The notes under the pieces are model-generated. The model made no database searches, had not been told where the DNA came from, and was given only the letters and a program-made list of their open reading frames with translations. The position numbers and the translations under genes are program-made. From assembly GCA_041394885.1 (NCBI GenBank), contig JAWKHI010000023.1, forward strand, positions 43,677 to 107,676: a stretch of DNA of 64,000 nt, in the 5' to 3' direction. Of the stretch, positions 55,463 to 63,760 are shown in pieces (position 1 is the stretch's first letter; each line of letters opens with the position of its first letter). Source of the DNA: DSOI01 sp041394885. Lineage in GTDB: Bacteria; Acidobacteriota; Terriglobia; Bryobacterales; Bryobacteraceae.

Positions 55463-56641
55463 ATGAAACCGATCAGTGCCGCATTTTTCGCTCTTCCACT
55501 CATCGCCTACACGGCCGATCCAGCCGTCGAGTGGCGCGGTCTGCACGGCGTTGGCGTCGCCGCCTACGCTGCCGGACAGTTCAGCCGCGCGCTGCCCTTG
55601 CTCGAGCGGGCCGCGGAAACAGCCCGTGCGCTCCCCAAGCCGGACGCCCGGCGCGCCAGGACCTGGAACGATCTGGGCGCCGTCCGCTACGCCCTCGGAA
55701 ATCACGAAGCCGCGGTTGTGGCGTATCGAATCGCGCTGGAGGAGTGGTTGGCGCTTCCCACCGGTCGAGAGCAGATTCACGGCCGCGCCGCCACGCTCAA
55801 CAATTGGTCGGTCGCGGAGCGCCGGCTGGCACGTTACCCCGAGGCGGAACGGCTGGCGGGCCATGCGCTGGCACTGCTTGCCGGAAACGGGCTTGGACCG
55901 GACGGCGGCGTAAGCGGCGTCCAGCGGACCCGCGTCCTGCAAAACCTCGCCGAGGTCGCCCGGCTCCGGGGCGATCTGGATGCCGCCACGGCCGCGCTCG
56001 CCCATGCCACCGCTGCCGGACAAGTGGACCCGGTCGCGGCAGGAAATCTCCTGCTGACAAGGGCGGCGTTAGCCCTCGAACAAGGTGCTCCCGATGCGGC
56101 TGGCGCGCTCGCCGGCCGCGCGATCGGGACGCTTCGTGATGCTGTTGGCGAGGATGATCCCCGGACGGCATCGGCCCGGTCCACCCTCGCTGTGGCTCTG
56201 TTTCGCCAGGGCCGTCTCGGGGAAGCCGAGACCATCTTGCGCGCGGTCGCCGCGGTCTACCGGGCGCAACCCGATCCCGAGCCCTTGGCCGCGGTGCTCA
56301 ATAATCTCGGGCTGATCCGCAGCGCCCGGAGCGACGATGCCGAAGCCGAGCCGCTCCTGCGTCGCGCAATTGCGATCTGGGAAGAGAGGCTAGGCCCCCG
56401 CCACCCCAACGTTGCCCGAGGCCTCGAGAACCTGGGCGATCTCTTCGCTGCCCAGGGTAAGTCCAGCGGAGCCGAGAAGCTCTACCGCCGCGCCCTCGCC
56501 ATCGCCGCCGAATCCGGTTCCGCGGGGCTTCGGGACGAGATCGCTGCCGCCCTCACGCGTCTGCTTGAAACCAACGGGCGGACGGTTGAGGCGCGGCGCC
56601 TCCGGTCATTGAATTCGCAGAGTGTACGGAGCCAGCCGTAG
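55463..56641 (+). CDS. Exported TPR-repeat protein
   Basis: 392 residues. A short signal-like N-terminus (KPISAAFFALPLIAYTA), then at least seven tetratricopeptide repeats of the 42-residue kinesin-light-chain type from about residue 25 to 375 (GVAAYAAGQFSRALPLLERA, DLGAVRYALGNHEAAVVAYR, NLGLIRSARSDDAEAEPLLR, NLGDLFAAQGKSSGAEKLYR). It is a scaffold without enzymatic motifs; its partner is unknown. The last 36 nt overlap the 3' end of the convergent sppA gene. Confidence 0.85.
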   Translation: MKPISAAFFALPLIAYTADPAVEWRGLHGVGVAAYAAGQFSRALPLLERAAETARALPKPDARRARTWNDLGAVRYALGNHEAAVVAYRIALEEWLALPTGREQIHGRAATLNNWSVAERRLARYPEAERLAGHALALLAGNGLGPDGGVSGVQRTRVLQNLAEVARLRGDLDAATAALAHATAAGQVDPVAAGNLLLTRAALALEQGAPDAAGALAGRAIGTLRDAVGEDDPRTASARSTLAVALFRQGRLGEAETILRAVAAVYRAQPDPEPLAAVLNNLGLIRSARSDDAEAEPLLRRAIAIWEERLGPRHPNVARGLENLGDLFAAQGKSSGAEKLYRRALAIAAESGSAGLRDEIAAALTRLLETNGRTVEARRLRSLNSQSVRSQP

Positions 56642-58378
56642 CGGAGCGCCGGAGTTCCATAGCTCGGGGCGCAGCAGTCCGGATTTCCACGCTTCGCCCG
56701 CCACCCGGTCGACGCCTGTCTCATGCGCCCACCGCGCCAAACGTGCACGCGCGGCCAGTTGCTCCAGATCGCTTCCTCCGCTGCCGAACACCTGCTCGAG
56801 GATGCTCTTGCGCCTCGGGAAGGGCATGATGCGGAGTTTCTCCTCCTTGCCGAGCTTTGCCCGCGTTCGAAGCAGTTCAAATGCCCGGTCGAGCCCGCCC
56901 AACTCGTCCACCAGCCCGTTGGACTTTGCCTGTGACCCGAGCCACACCCGGCCCTGCGCGAGTGCATGGATCGAATCCTTGTCCTTCTTGCGGCCCTCGG
57001 CTACCCGGGCCAGGAACGTCTGGTAGGTGCGGTCGATTCCCTCGCGCAGCTTGGCGCGGCCGCGATCGGTGAGCGGCTTGAGCAGAGAGTCGATATCGGC
57101 GTTCTTGCCGCGCGTCATCGTCTCCACTGAAATCCCCAGCTTTTCGTAGAGGCCACCGATGTTCGGTTTGGTGAACACCACCCCGATCGACCCCGTATAC
57201 GTGTTCGGATAGGCGAGCACCGGGTCGCCGGTCATGGCGATGTAGTATCCGCCCGAGGCCGCTACGTCCGACATCGAAATCACCATGGGCTTCTTCTTGC
57301 TCAGGTTGCGGACCTCGCGCAAAATCTCATCGGAGGCGATCGCGTCGCCGCCGGGCGAGTTCACCCGCAGCACCACGCCCCGCACCGAGTCGTCGGCCCC
57401 AACCTCGCGCAAAAGCCGCATGAAGTTGCCGGACCGGATTGCCAGGTCTTCTCCGAATCCGTCGCCGCCGCCCATGCCGCGTAGAATCGGGCCCTCGCCC
57501 ACCACGAATGCGACCTTCGTCCCATCGGCGGAACCCGTCGATCGCGAGTAGTCGCGATGGGATATCTTTTTCAATTCGCTGAGCTTCAGGGCCGTCTTCA
57601 CCGAGTCATAGAATTCGTCCTCGAATTGAAGCTCGTCGAGAAGGCCCTTCTCGCGGGCAACCGCCGCCATGAATGGACCTTCGTCGATGAGAGACCGTAC
57701 GCGCTCGGGAGTGAGATTGCGGCCTTCGGCGATCGCGCCCACGATGTGTTCGTAGATTGCGTCGAGCACCGAATCCAAGACCTCACGGGATTCAGGCGTC
57801 ATTGAATCGCGGGAGAGCTGGTCGCCGGCGTCCTTGTATTTGCCCGCCGTTTCCACCTCCATCTTGATGCCAACCTTGTCGAGCGTTCTCCGGTAGAACT
57901 CCAATTCGGCGCGCAATCCCTTCACGTAGAGGATGTCTTCGCTGGTGGCGTGGATCTTGGTCGCGGCGGTGGCCAGGTAGTATTCGCGGGCGGAGGGATA
58001 GCGGAGAAACGCATAGATCGGCTTGCCCGCCTTCTTCACTCGAAGCAGGCCATCGCGGATCTCCTGCAATTGCGCCCAGCCCGCCGAAACGCCGATCGGC
58101 TCGAGAATCACTCCCTTGATCCGGCTGTCGGTTTCGGCCCGGTGCAGCAGAGCCCACAACTCGATCATCGTCATCGGCGCCTGGGCGCGAAACATCGGCA
58201 GCGGAATATCCACCGGAGCCTGCTCGGGAATCGAGCCTTCCAGCCGCAGCACCAGGACGCTGTCTCCGGGTATCGATGGCTTCCGGTCGCCGAGCTTCAC
58301 CGCCGCGAAAAACGTGATCACCACCGCCAACCCGGCAAGCACGAATCCCGCGAGCAATCCGAGGAGAAACTTCTTCAC
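56606..58378 (-). CDS. sppA: Signal peptide peptidase SppA (67K type)
   Basis: 590 residues, the long two-domain form. An N-terminal membrane anchor (residues 3-28), then two ClpP-like domains. The catalytic lysine is in VETAGKYKDAGDQLSRD (first domain) and the nucleophilic Ser in VISMSDVAASGGYYIAMTGD (second domain), followed by TGSIGVVFTKPNIGGLYE. SppA digests cleaved signal peptides in the inner membrane. GTG 58378 lies 3 nt after the stop of the TIM-barrel gene, with GGAAGG upstream, so the two are coupled. The C-terminal 50 residues are longer than in E. coli. Confidence 0.93.
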   Translation of the reverse strand: MKKFLLGLLAGFVLAGLAVVITFFAAVKLGDRKPSIPGDSVLVLRLEGSIPEQAPVDIPLPMFRAQAPMTMIELWALLHRAETDSRIKGVILEPIGVSAGWAQLQEIRDGLLRVKKAGKPIYAFLRYPSAREYYLATAATKIHATSEDILYVKGLRAELEFYRRTLDKVGIKMEVETAGKYKDAGDQLSRDSMTPESREVLDSVLDAIYEHIVGAIAEGRNLTPERVRSLIDEGPFMAAVAREKGLLDELQFEDEFYDSVKTALKLSELKKISHRDYSRSTGSADGTKVAFVVGEGPILRGMGGGDGFGEDLAIRSGNFMRLLREVGADDSVRGVVLRVNSPGGDAIASDEILREVRNLSKKKPMVISMSDVAASGGYYIAMTGDPVLAYPNTYTGSIGVVFTKPNIGGLYEKLGISVETMTRGKNADIDSLLKPLTDRGRAKLREGIDRTYQTFLARVAEGRKKDKDSIHALAQGRVWLGSQAKSNGLVDELGGLDRAFELLRTRAKLGKEEKLRIMPFPRRKSILEQVFGSGGSDLEQLAARARLARWAHETGVDRVAGEAWKSGLLRPELWNSGAPLRLAPYTLRIQ

Positions 58379-58381
58379 GTT

Positions 58382-59287
58382 CTAGGCGCCTTCCAGGATC
58401 TGGTCGAATCGTTTGCTCAGGTCCGCCAGGTAGGCGCGGTCGCCTCCCCGCAATTCGAGTGTCGCGCTGCCCCGGTAGCCGATGTCGGCCAGCGCCTTGT
58501 GGATCTCTTTCCAGTCGATGTCGCCTTCCCGCAGGTTCACGAATTCGGCCTCCCGCCTGCCAGACTGCGGCACCGGCCGAAATTTGAAGTCTTTGATGTG
58601 CAGCTTCACGATGCGGCTCCCTAGCGTCCGGATCCAGTCCTGCGGATAGGAAAATAGCACCACGTTACCGACGTCGAAATACGCCTTCACCCACGGACTT
58701 TTGAATTCATCCACATAGTGCGCGAATTCGAGCGGCGACAGCAGGAATTTGTTCCATACCTCCTCCACCGCGATCACTACCTTCAATTGCTCGGCGAGCG
58801 GGATCAACTCGCGGATCTGCCGCTGAGACCGCGTCCAGGCGTCTTTGTACGAGGTTTCCGGATTTACCACCGCCGGCACCAACAGCACCGTGTCCGCCCC
58901 CCAGAGTTTGGCGTTGTGGAGGCTGGTTCGCATCGCCTGCATGCTTCGTTCCACCACCGTACGGTCGCCCGACGACAGCGGATATTTCCAGTGATCCCCG
59001 TTCATGACCGAGTGTATTTTGAGGCCGGCCGCCGACGCCGCCGCGCCAATCGCCTCGGCTTGCGCGGCATCGTCGGTTTGCGGACACTCCATCTGCTCGA
59101 ACCCCACTTCCCGGGCCAGTTGGAAGCGCTCCTTCAGCGGCATGTCCTTGGGCAGCATGCCGAAAAGTACTGCCTTCTTGATCGGCAGTCGTGTGGCCGC
59201 GCAGGCGGACGAAGGGAGGAGCGCTCCGGCGAGCAGGGAGGCGGCCGGGGAGGACGTGGTCAAAGACAGGAAGCGCCGACGATGCAT
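58382..59287 (-). CDS. Tat-exported sugar phosphate isomerase/epimerase-like TIM-barrel protein
   Basis: 301 residues. Twin-arginine signal (HRRRFLSLTTSSPAASLLAG). The rest is an AP-endonuclease-2/xylose isomerase-like barrel with metal-binding Glu/His/Asp candidates in VIAVEEVWNKFLLSPLEFAH, AYFDVGNVVLF, IVKLHIKDFKFRP and ATLELRGGD. Exported members are common in Solibacter and planctomycete-type genomes and act on unknown sugars. It is coupled to sppA, which has no obvious functional relation. Confidence 0.85.
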   Translation of the reverse strand: MHRRRFLSLTTSSPAASLLAGALLPSSACAATRLPIKKAVLFGMLPKDMPLKERFQLAREVGFEQMECPQTDDAAQAEAIGAAASAAGLKIHSVMNGDHWKYPLSSGDRTVVERSMQAMRTSLHNAKLWGADTVLLVPAVVNPETSYKDAWTRSQRQIRELIPLAEQLKVVIAVEEVWNKFLLSPLEFAHYVDEFKSPWVKAYFDVGNVVLFSYPQDWIRTLGSRIVKLHIKDFKFRPVPQSGRREAEFVNLREGDIDWKEIHKALADIGYRGSATLELRGGDRAYLADLSKRFDQILEGA

Positions 59288-59344
59288 ATTGACTCCTATT
59301 CGAGATTGTATCGTGCGCGCAGGACGCTATCGGAAACCGATTCC

Positions 59345-59407
59345 AAAAACAAACCCGCCGCCCCGTGCGGCGCTGCCATTAGGCTGTTCGCTCGGGGGGG
59401 CGGGTTG
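59345..59407 (-). terminator. Likely intrinsic terminator of the two-component operon
   Basis: AACCCGCC (59352-59359) pairs with GGCGGGTT (59399-59406), extended by C/G runs inside. On the minus strand the stem is followed by TTTGTTTTTGG (59355-59345), a good T tract. It lies 30 bp after the response regulator stop and before the TIM-barrel gene promoter. Confidence 0.65.
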
Positions 59408-59435
59408 TCTCACAGCGATAAGCTGGAACCACCGC

Positions 59436-60101
59436 CTAGGATAGGTTCGGTATCTTGATGATCTTCTTCTGGATCGCGTATTGAACCAGTTGCGCCTTGT
59501 TGTGGATATCCAGCTTGCGCATCAGGTTAAACTTGTGCGCCTCCACCGTCTTGACACTCAGGTTGAGGTCGCACGCGATCTCTTTCACCGAGTTGCCTTC
59601 GGCCAGCATCTTGAGTACTTCCCGCTCGCGCCCGGTGAGGGTGGCGAAGCGCGGCATCCGGTTAGCGGACTTGATACGGCTGCGGAAATCGTCCACCAGT
59701 TGCGAGAGCATGCGCGGGCTCAGGTAGCTGCCACCCCGGTGCGCATCCCGCACCGCCGCCACCAGTTGCTGTGACGGGCTGTCTTTGAGCACGTATCCGC
59801 TGGCGCCGACCTCCATGCCCTCCACGAGATAGTCTTCGTCATCGTACATCGTCAGAAACAGTACTTTCGTCTCCGGCCGGGCCTTGCGCACCTGCCGCGT
59901 CGCCTCGAAGCTCGACAGACCGGGCATGCCGATGTCCATCAGGATCACGTCGGGCCGCGTTTCGTTGGCGCGCTCCACTGCGTCACCCCCGTTTGCGGCC
60001 TCCCCGACGACTTCCATGTCTGTTTCCGCCGAGATCAGTGTTCGGATCCCCTGGCGAAATAGGGTGTGGTCGTCCGCTAGCAATATGCGAATCTTAGCCA
60101 T
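59436..60101 (-). CDS. NarL/FixJ-type response regulator
   Basis: 221 residues. Receiver domain (about 4-120): acidic pair LLADDHTLFRQG, phospho-acceptor Asp56 in PDVILMDIGMPG, VLFLTMYDDEDYL (Thr) and GYVLKDSPSQQL (Lys). A LuxR-type helix-turn-helix is at about 152-215 (LTGREREVLKMLAEGNSVKE, LSVKTVEAHKFNLMRKL). It is transcribed with the histidine kinase 23 bp upstream and would be phosphorylated by it. Targets are unknown. Confidence 0.95.
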   Translation of the reverse strand: MAKIRILLADDHTLFRQGIRTLISAETDMEVVGEAANGGDAVERANETRPDVILMDIGMPGLSSFEATRQVRKARPETKVLFLTMYDDEDYLVEGMEVGASGYVLKDSPSQQLVAAVRDAHRGGSYLSPRMLSQLVDDFRSRIKSANRMPRFATLTGREREVLKMLAEGNSVKEIACDLNLSVKTVEAHKFNLMRKLDIHNKAQLVQYAIQKKIIKIPNLS

Positions 60102-60124
60102 AGTTCCTTCCGCTGCCTAAACAT

Positions 60125-62065
60125 CTAACTACCCTCCCGGCTGGCTCCCGGTCGGGCCGCAGCGCCCGCTTGGAGTGCGCCGCCTGTCTCGAAACTGCCT
60201 GGCCGTATGCCGGCTGCGGCCAGTCCGCGTGGCTCCGGACTATTGCGTCCGGCGGTCCGCATTTCGAGATTTCCCGAAATCGGTAACTCCACAACGATCC
60301 TCGTTCCTGGCCGTTTTCCCGAAGGCCCTCCTACGGGCCTGACTTTGTCCAAATCCTGGAAGTTCGCGCTTCTCAGCGCCTTCGCTCTCATTCCATCGGC
60401 AATCTTTGCCTGGCTCTGCATACCGGGCTTAGGTATCCGCCTTTGACGCGGATTCGCCGCCGGCGTGCTCTCGATGCGGCACGTCCCGCCCGATAGCGCC
60501 ACACGCTCGCGGATGCCCGCCAGTCCGAACGAACCCGGAGTTGCCAATCTGTCTTCCACTCGAAATCCGATGCCGTCGTCTTCCACGATCAGCCTCAGAA
60601 CTCCATCGTCAGTCCGAACGGAAATGTTTACGTTCTCACACGAGGAATGCTTGGCTGCGTTATTCAAGCACTCTTGCACCAGGCGGTAGGCGATCGTTTC
60701 CAACTGCTTCGACAGAGGAGCAAGGGTCCCGGCGTCCAGCATCACCGCCGCCGGATGCGCCAATCGGAACCGGTTCACCATTTGCCGTAGCGCCGGCGCC
60801 AACCCCAACTGCTCCAGCACCGCCGGCGACAGCGCCGCGATCAGACGCCGGATCTCCACGATCGTCCGCTCGGTCATGTCGCGCACCTCCGCCAACCGTG
60901 GCCGCAGTGTCGCGTCCCCGTCCGGCAGGTCGCGTTCGATCATTTCCATCTGCAACCGGATCCAAAGAAGGTCCTGCCCGGTCTGATCGTGCAGTTCATG
61001 GCTGATGCGCCGGCGCTCCGCTTCCTCCACATGCATCAAATTCTCCGCCAGACGCCGGATTTGCTGTTGCTGCGCGGCCAGATCCTCCAGCAGCTTTGCC
61101 TTCTCCGCCGCCATCATGCACCGTTCCGCCGCCGCTGTTAGGAGATCCTGTTCGCGAGGAAGCCACTCATACTCACGCCGAAACGCGAACTGCATCACCC
61201 CGGCCACGCCCCCGTTGGAAATCATCGGTACAGACCAGCATCGGGCAAAGCCCGCGCGTCCCTGTCTTTGCCAATCCGGATCGAGCACCCATCCGGCCGC
61301 TTGCGGTCTTTGCTGGCGGGGACGGGCCAGCAGACGCCGCAGCCGGGCCGTATCCTTGACAACCGCCGGCGGAAGCGCGTCGGCCGGCTTCTTCCTCGTC
61401 CGCGCTTTCCCTCCCGGCCGATCCCCGCTGCCCGGTTCCCCTCCGAATGCCGCCTTCGGAACCAAGGCTCCGTCATCGTCCACCAAGTACAAGCGCGCCT
61501 CGTCCGCCTTGCTGAAACGCGCCAGGATCGCCAGAAAACGCCCCAGCAGGTCGTCCAGGTTTCGAGACTGCAGCTCGGCCCAGAACATCTCGTAAAAGGC
61601 CTGCGTCTCGGTCTCCCGGACATGGTAGTAGGCGTTGTTCAGGGTCAGCAGCACGCAGAACTGCAACTGCTCCCGCACCCACTGAAAGTTCCCGTGCTCG
61701 GCCGGTAGCCGCCGCTTCAGCACCGGTTCCAGCAGCTTATCGTATTCCGAGAGCGCCGATACGATCGCCACCGGCGACAGGTTGAGCTTGGCCAGCCGCC
61801 GTCCGTTATACTCCACCTGCTCGAAAAACTCCGACGGTGGACGCCGGTGCCCCAGGAATTGCGCCGCCGCCCCTGCCGTCAAAGCGGCCAACGCACGGCG
61901 TTGCCGGATGTCGAAGCCCATCCTCCGCAGACGCTCCGTGAAGCGCTTCTCCAGCCGGTCGGACTCTGGCCGCAACACAAGGCCCAACCGCGACAACAAC
62001 GCGCGGAGCTGGTCACTCAATATGTCAGCCGCTTCGGCGAGCACCGGTTGCGAGACGTTCTTCAC
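60125..62065 (-). CDS. Sensor histidine kinase (HisKA_3/NarX-like) with GAF domain and an unusual insertion
   Basis: 646 residues, soluble. An N-terminal helical domain (1-150) of unknown type is followed by a GAF-like domain (about 165-320) and a coiled coil. The DHp helix is RRRISHELHDQTGQDLLWIR with His356, and the ATPase domain has LVQECLNNAAKHS (N box), LIVEDDGIGF (G1) and FGLAGIRERVALSGG (G2). Between CRIESTPA and GTRIVVELPI, normally adjacent, about 45 residues (roughly 540-585) are inserted, and about 60 further residues follow the normal end. No transmembrane segment is seen, so it senses a cytoplasmic signal. ATG 62065 is preferred. Confidence 0.9.
   Translation of the reverse strand: MKNVSQPVLAEAADILSDQLRALLSRLGLVLRPESDRLEKRFTERLRRMGFDIRQRRALAALTAGAAAQFLGHRRPPSEFFEQVEYNGRRLAKLNLSPVAIVSALSEYDKLLEPVLKRRLPAEHGNFQWVREQLQFCVLLTLNNAYYHVRETETQAFYEMFWAELQSRNLDDLLGRFLAILARFSKADEARLYLVDDDGALVPKAAFGGEPGSGDRPGGKARTRKKPADALPPAVVKDTARLRRLLARPRQQRPQAAGWVLDPDWQRQGRAGFARCWSVPMISNGGVAGVMQFAFRREYEWLPREQDLLTAAAERCMMAAEKAKLLEDLAAQQQQIRRLAENLMHVEEAERRRISHELHDQTGQDLLWIRLQMEMIERDLPDGDATLRPRLAEVRDMTERTIVEIRRLIAALSPAVLEQLGLAPALRQMVNRFRLAHPAAVMLDAGTLAPLSKQLETIAYRLVQECLNNAAKHSSCENVNISVRTDDGVLRLIVEDDGIGFRVEDRLATPGSFGLAGIRERVALSGGTCRIESTPAANPRQRRIPKPGMQSQAKIADGMRAKALRSANFQDLDKVRPVGGPSGKRPGTRIVVELPISGNLEMRTAGRNSPEPRGLAAAGIRPGSFETGGALQAGAAARPGASREGS
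60310..60450. repeat. Insertion with palindrome inside the histidine kinase gene
   Basis: The stretch encoding the extra residues of the kinase contains AGGCCC (60323-60328) and GGGCCT (60335-60340), a perfect 6-bp stem with a 6-nt loop. It keeps the reading frame. The size and the palindrome suggest a small mobile palindromic repeat of the kind inserted in frame in other genomes, but I found no second copy in the window. Confidence 0.35.
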
Positions 62066-62281
62066 CCGTAGAATGATCGAACACCCAAGGGAAATACTTT
62101 AGTACCACCGGTGGTTTGGTCAACCTGTCCTCTCCCGCCCGACACCTTGTCCGGCCGCCTAAAGGAAATCTTCCTGGAATCAATTACTTAGCTTTGGATT
62201 CCGGCGTGCATTCCATTCATCGCCCGGCCCTGTTATCGTGTCAGCGGCCTCAACTGCTTGCGTTGGAACGGCGTAACTGCT

Positions 62282-62321
62282 GCTCCTCATGAGGTTGCGG
62301 GCGCGAATCCCGTCGCTCCGA
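62282..62321 (+). other. tRNA 3'-half-like fragment
   Basis: GAGGTTGCGGGCGCGAATCC followed by CGTCGCTCCGA looks like the T arm (GCGGG...CCCGT) and acceptor end of a tRNA. The T loop reads CGCGAAT instead of TTCGAAT, and no matching 5' half is present. It may be the remains of a tRNA gene or of an integration site. The rest of the 62066-62353 gap, which must contain the kinase promoter, shows nothing else. Confidence 0.3.
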
Positions 62322-62353
62322 GAGGCGGTGCGGGGCCGGGAGCACCCTTGCGC

Positions 62354-63760
62354 CTACGCCAGCAAGCCCTCGATCACGTGGCCATGCACGTCCGTCAGAC
62401 GCCGGTTCAGTCCATTGTGATAGAACGTCAGCCTGGTATGGTCCAGCCCCATCAAATGCAGGATCGTCGCATGCAGATCATATAGCGTTACCGGATCGGC
62501 CGACGCCTTGTACCCCAATTCGTCGGTTGACCCGTACGAGAACCCCTTTTTCAAACCTGGACCCGCCAGAAAGCTGGTGAACCCCTCCGGATTGTGGTCC
62601 CGCCCGCCTTCCCCCAGCCCTTCAGAAATCGGCAAACGGCCAAACTCGGTCGTCCACAGTACTAGAGTTTCGTCCAGCAGGCCGCGTTGGTCGAGGTCGG
62701 ATAGCAGCGCCGCCGTCGGCTGATCCATCACCCGCGCCAGCTTGCCGTGGTTGCCCACCAGATCCTCATGCGCGTCCCAGTTTACCCGCGGCTTCCCGAA
62801 ATGCGCTCCGTGGTAAAGCTGGATGCACCGCACCCCTTTTTCGATCAACCTACGCGCCAGCAGGCAGTTGGATCCGTAGGCACGCAATTCGGCGTTGTTT
62901 TCGGGATTCGTGATTCCATAGTCTTCGAGCGTCTTTTCTGACTCGCCGCTGAGATCGGTCACCGCGGGCGCCGAAAGCTGCATCCGAGCCGCCAGTTCGT
63001 AGGACTTGATGCGCGCCACCAGCGCGTCCTCGCCCGGATAGCCCGCCCGATGCTCCTCGTTGAGCGCCGTCACCAGATCGTACGTCGCCGCCTGCGCACC
63101 GCGCGAGACGCTCTCCGGAGGGAACAGATCCGCGATCGGCCGCCGGTAGTCGCCGAAAATCACCCCTTGGTGCGCGGCGGGCAGAAACCCGTTGCCCCAC
63201 TGCGCCACTCCGCCCGGCGGCATCCCGTGTGGATCCGGTAGCACCACGAATGCCGGGAGATTCGCGTTCTCGCTGCCGAGTCCATAAGAGATCCATGACC
63301 CTACCGAAGGGAACCCCTGAAACAGAAAGCCTGTCGCCATCTGGAACATCGCCGGGCCATGTGAGTTGGACCGCGCCACCATCGAGTGCACGAAGGTAAG
63401 CCGGTCCGCGAGCGATCCCAGGTGCGGCACCAGATCCGACACCCACTTCCCCGATTGCCCACGCTGGCGGAATTCCCACGGGCTCCGCATCACAGCGCCA
63501 CGCTTGCCGAAAAATGGCGTGATCGTGTTTTCCCCCTTCGTCTCCTGGCCGTCGTGCTTCACCAACTCCGGCTTGTAGTCGAAGGTGTCGATATGGGAAA
63601 CGCCGCCCGGAAGAAAGATCAGGATCAAGTGCTTGGCCTTCGGCGTGTGATGGGTGGCGCCCTGCGCCGTCATGTTGGCCAGCGCCAACCCGAGCGCGCC
63701 CCCGCCGGCGTTCCAGAGCATGTCGCGGCGCGTAGGTTTTTGCCGGCTGTGGCTGTGCAT
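62354..63760 (-). CDS. DUF1501 domain-containing protein (Tat-exported)
   Basis: 468 residues. An N-terminal Tat-like signal (KPTRRDMLWNAGGGALGLAL) is followed by the DUF1501 domain over the whole length (HLILIFLPGGVSHIDTFDYK, FVHSMVARSNSHGPAMFQMA, VLWTTEFGRLPISEGLGEGG, RDHNPEGFTSFLAGPGLKKG). It belongs to the alkaline phosphatase/sulfatase-like superfamily and is abundant in planctomycetes and Solibacter, where it is usually paired with DUF1549/DUF1553 cytochromes. Function is unknown. ATG 63760 overlaps the upstream stop by 1 nt (TGATG) and has AGGAGG 7 nt upstream. Confidence 0.92.
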   Translation of the reverse strand: MHSHSRQKPTRRDMLWNAGGGALGLALANMTAQGATHHTPKAKHLILIFLPGGVSHIDTFDYKPELVKHDGQETKGENTITPFFGKRGAVMRSPWEFRQRGQSGKWVSDLVPHLGSLADRLTFVHSMVARSNSHGPAMFQMATGFLFQGFPSVGSWISYGLGSENANLPAFVVLPDPHGMPPGGVAQWGNGFLPAAHQGVIFGDYRRPIADLFPPESVSRGAQAATYDLVTALNEEHRAGYPGEDALVARIKSYELAARMQLSAPAVTDLSGESEKTLEDYGITNPENNAELRAYGSNCLLARRLIEKGVRCIQLYHGAHFGKPRVNWDAHEDLVGNHGKLARVMDQPTAALLSDLDQRGLLDETLVLWTTEFGRLPISEGLGEGGRDHNPEGFTSFLAGPGLKKGFSYGSTDELGYKASADPVTLYDLHATILHLMGLDHTRLTFYHNGLNRRLTDVHGHVIEGLLA

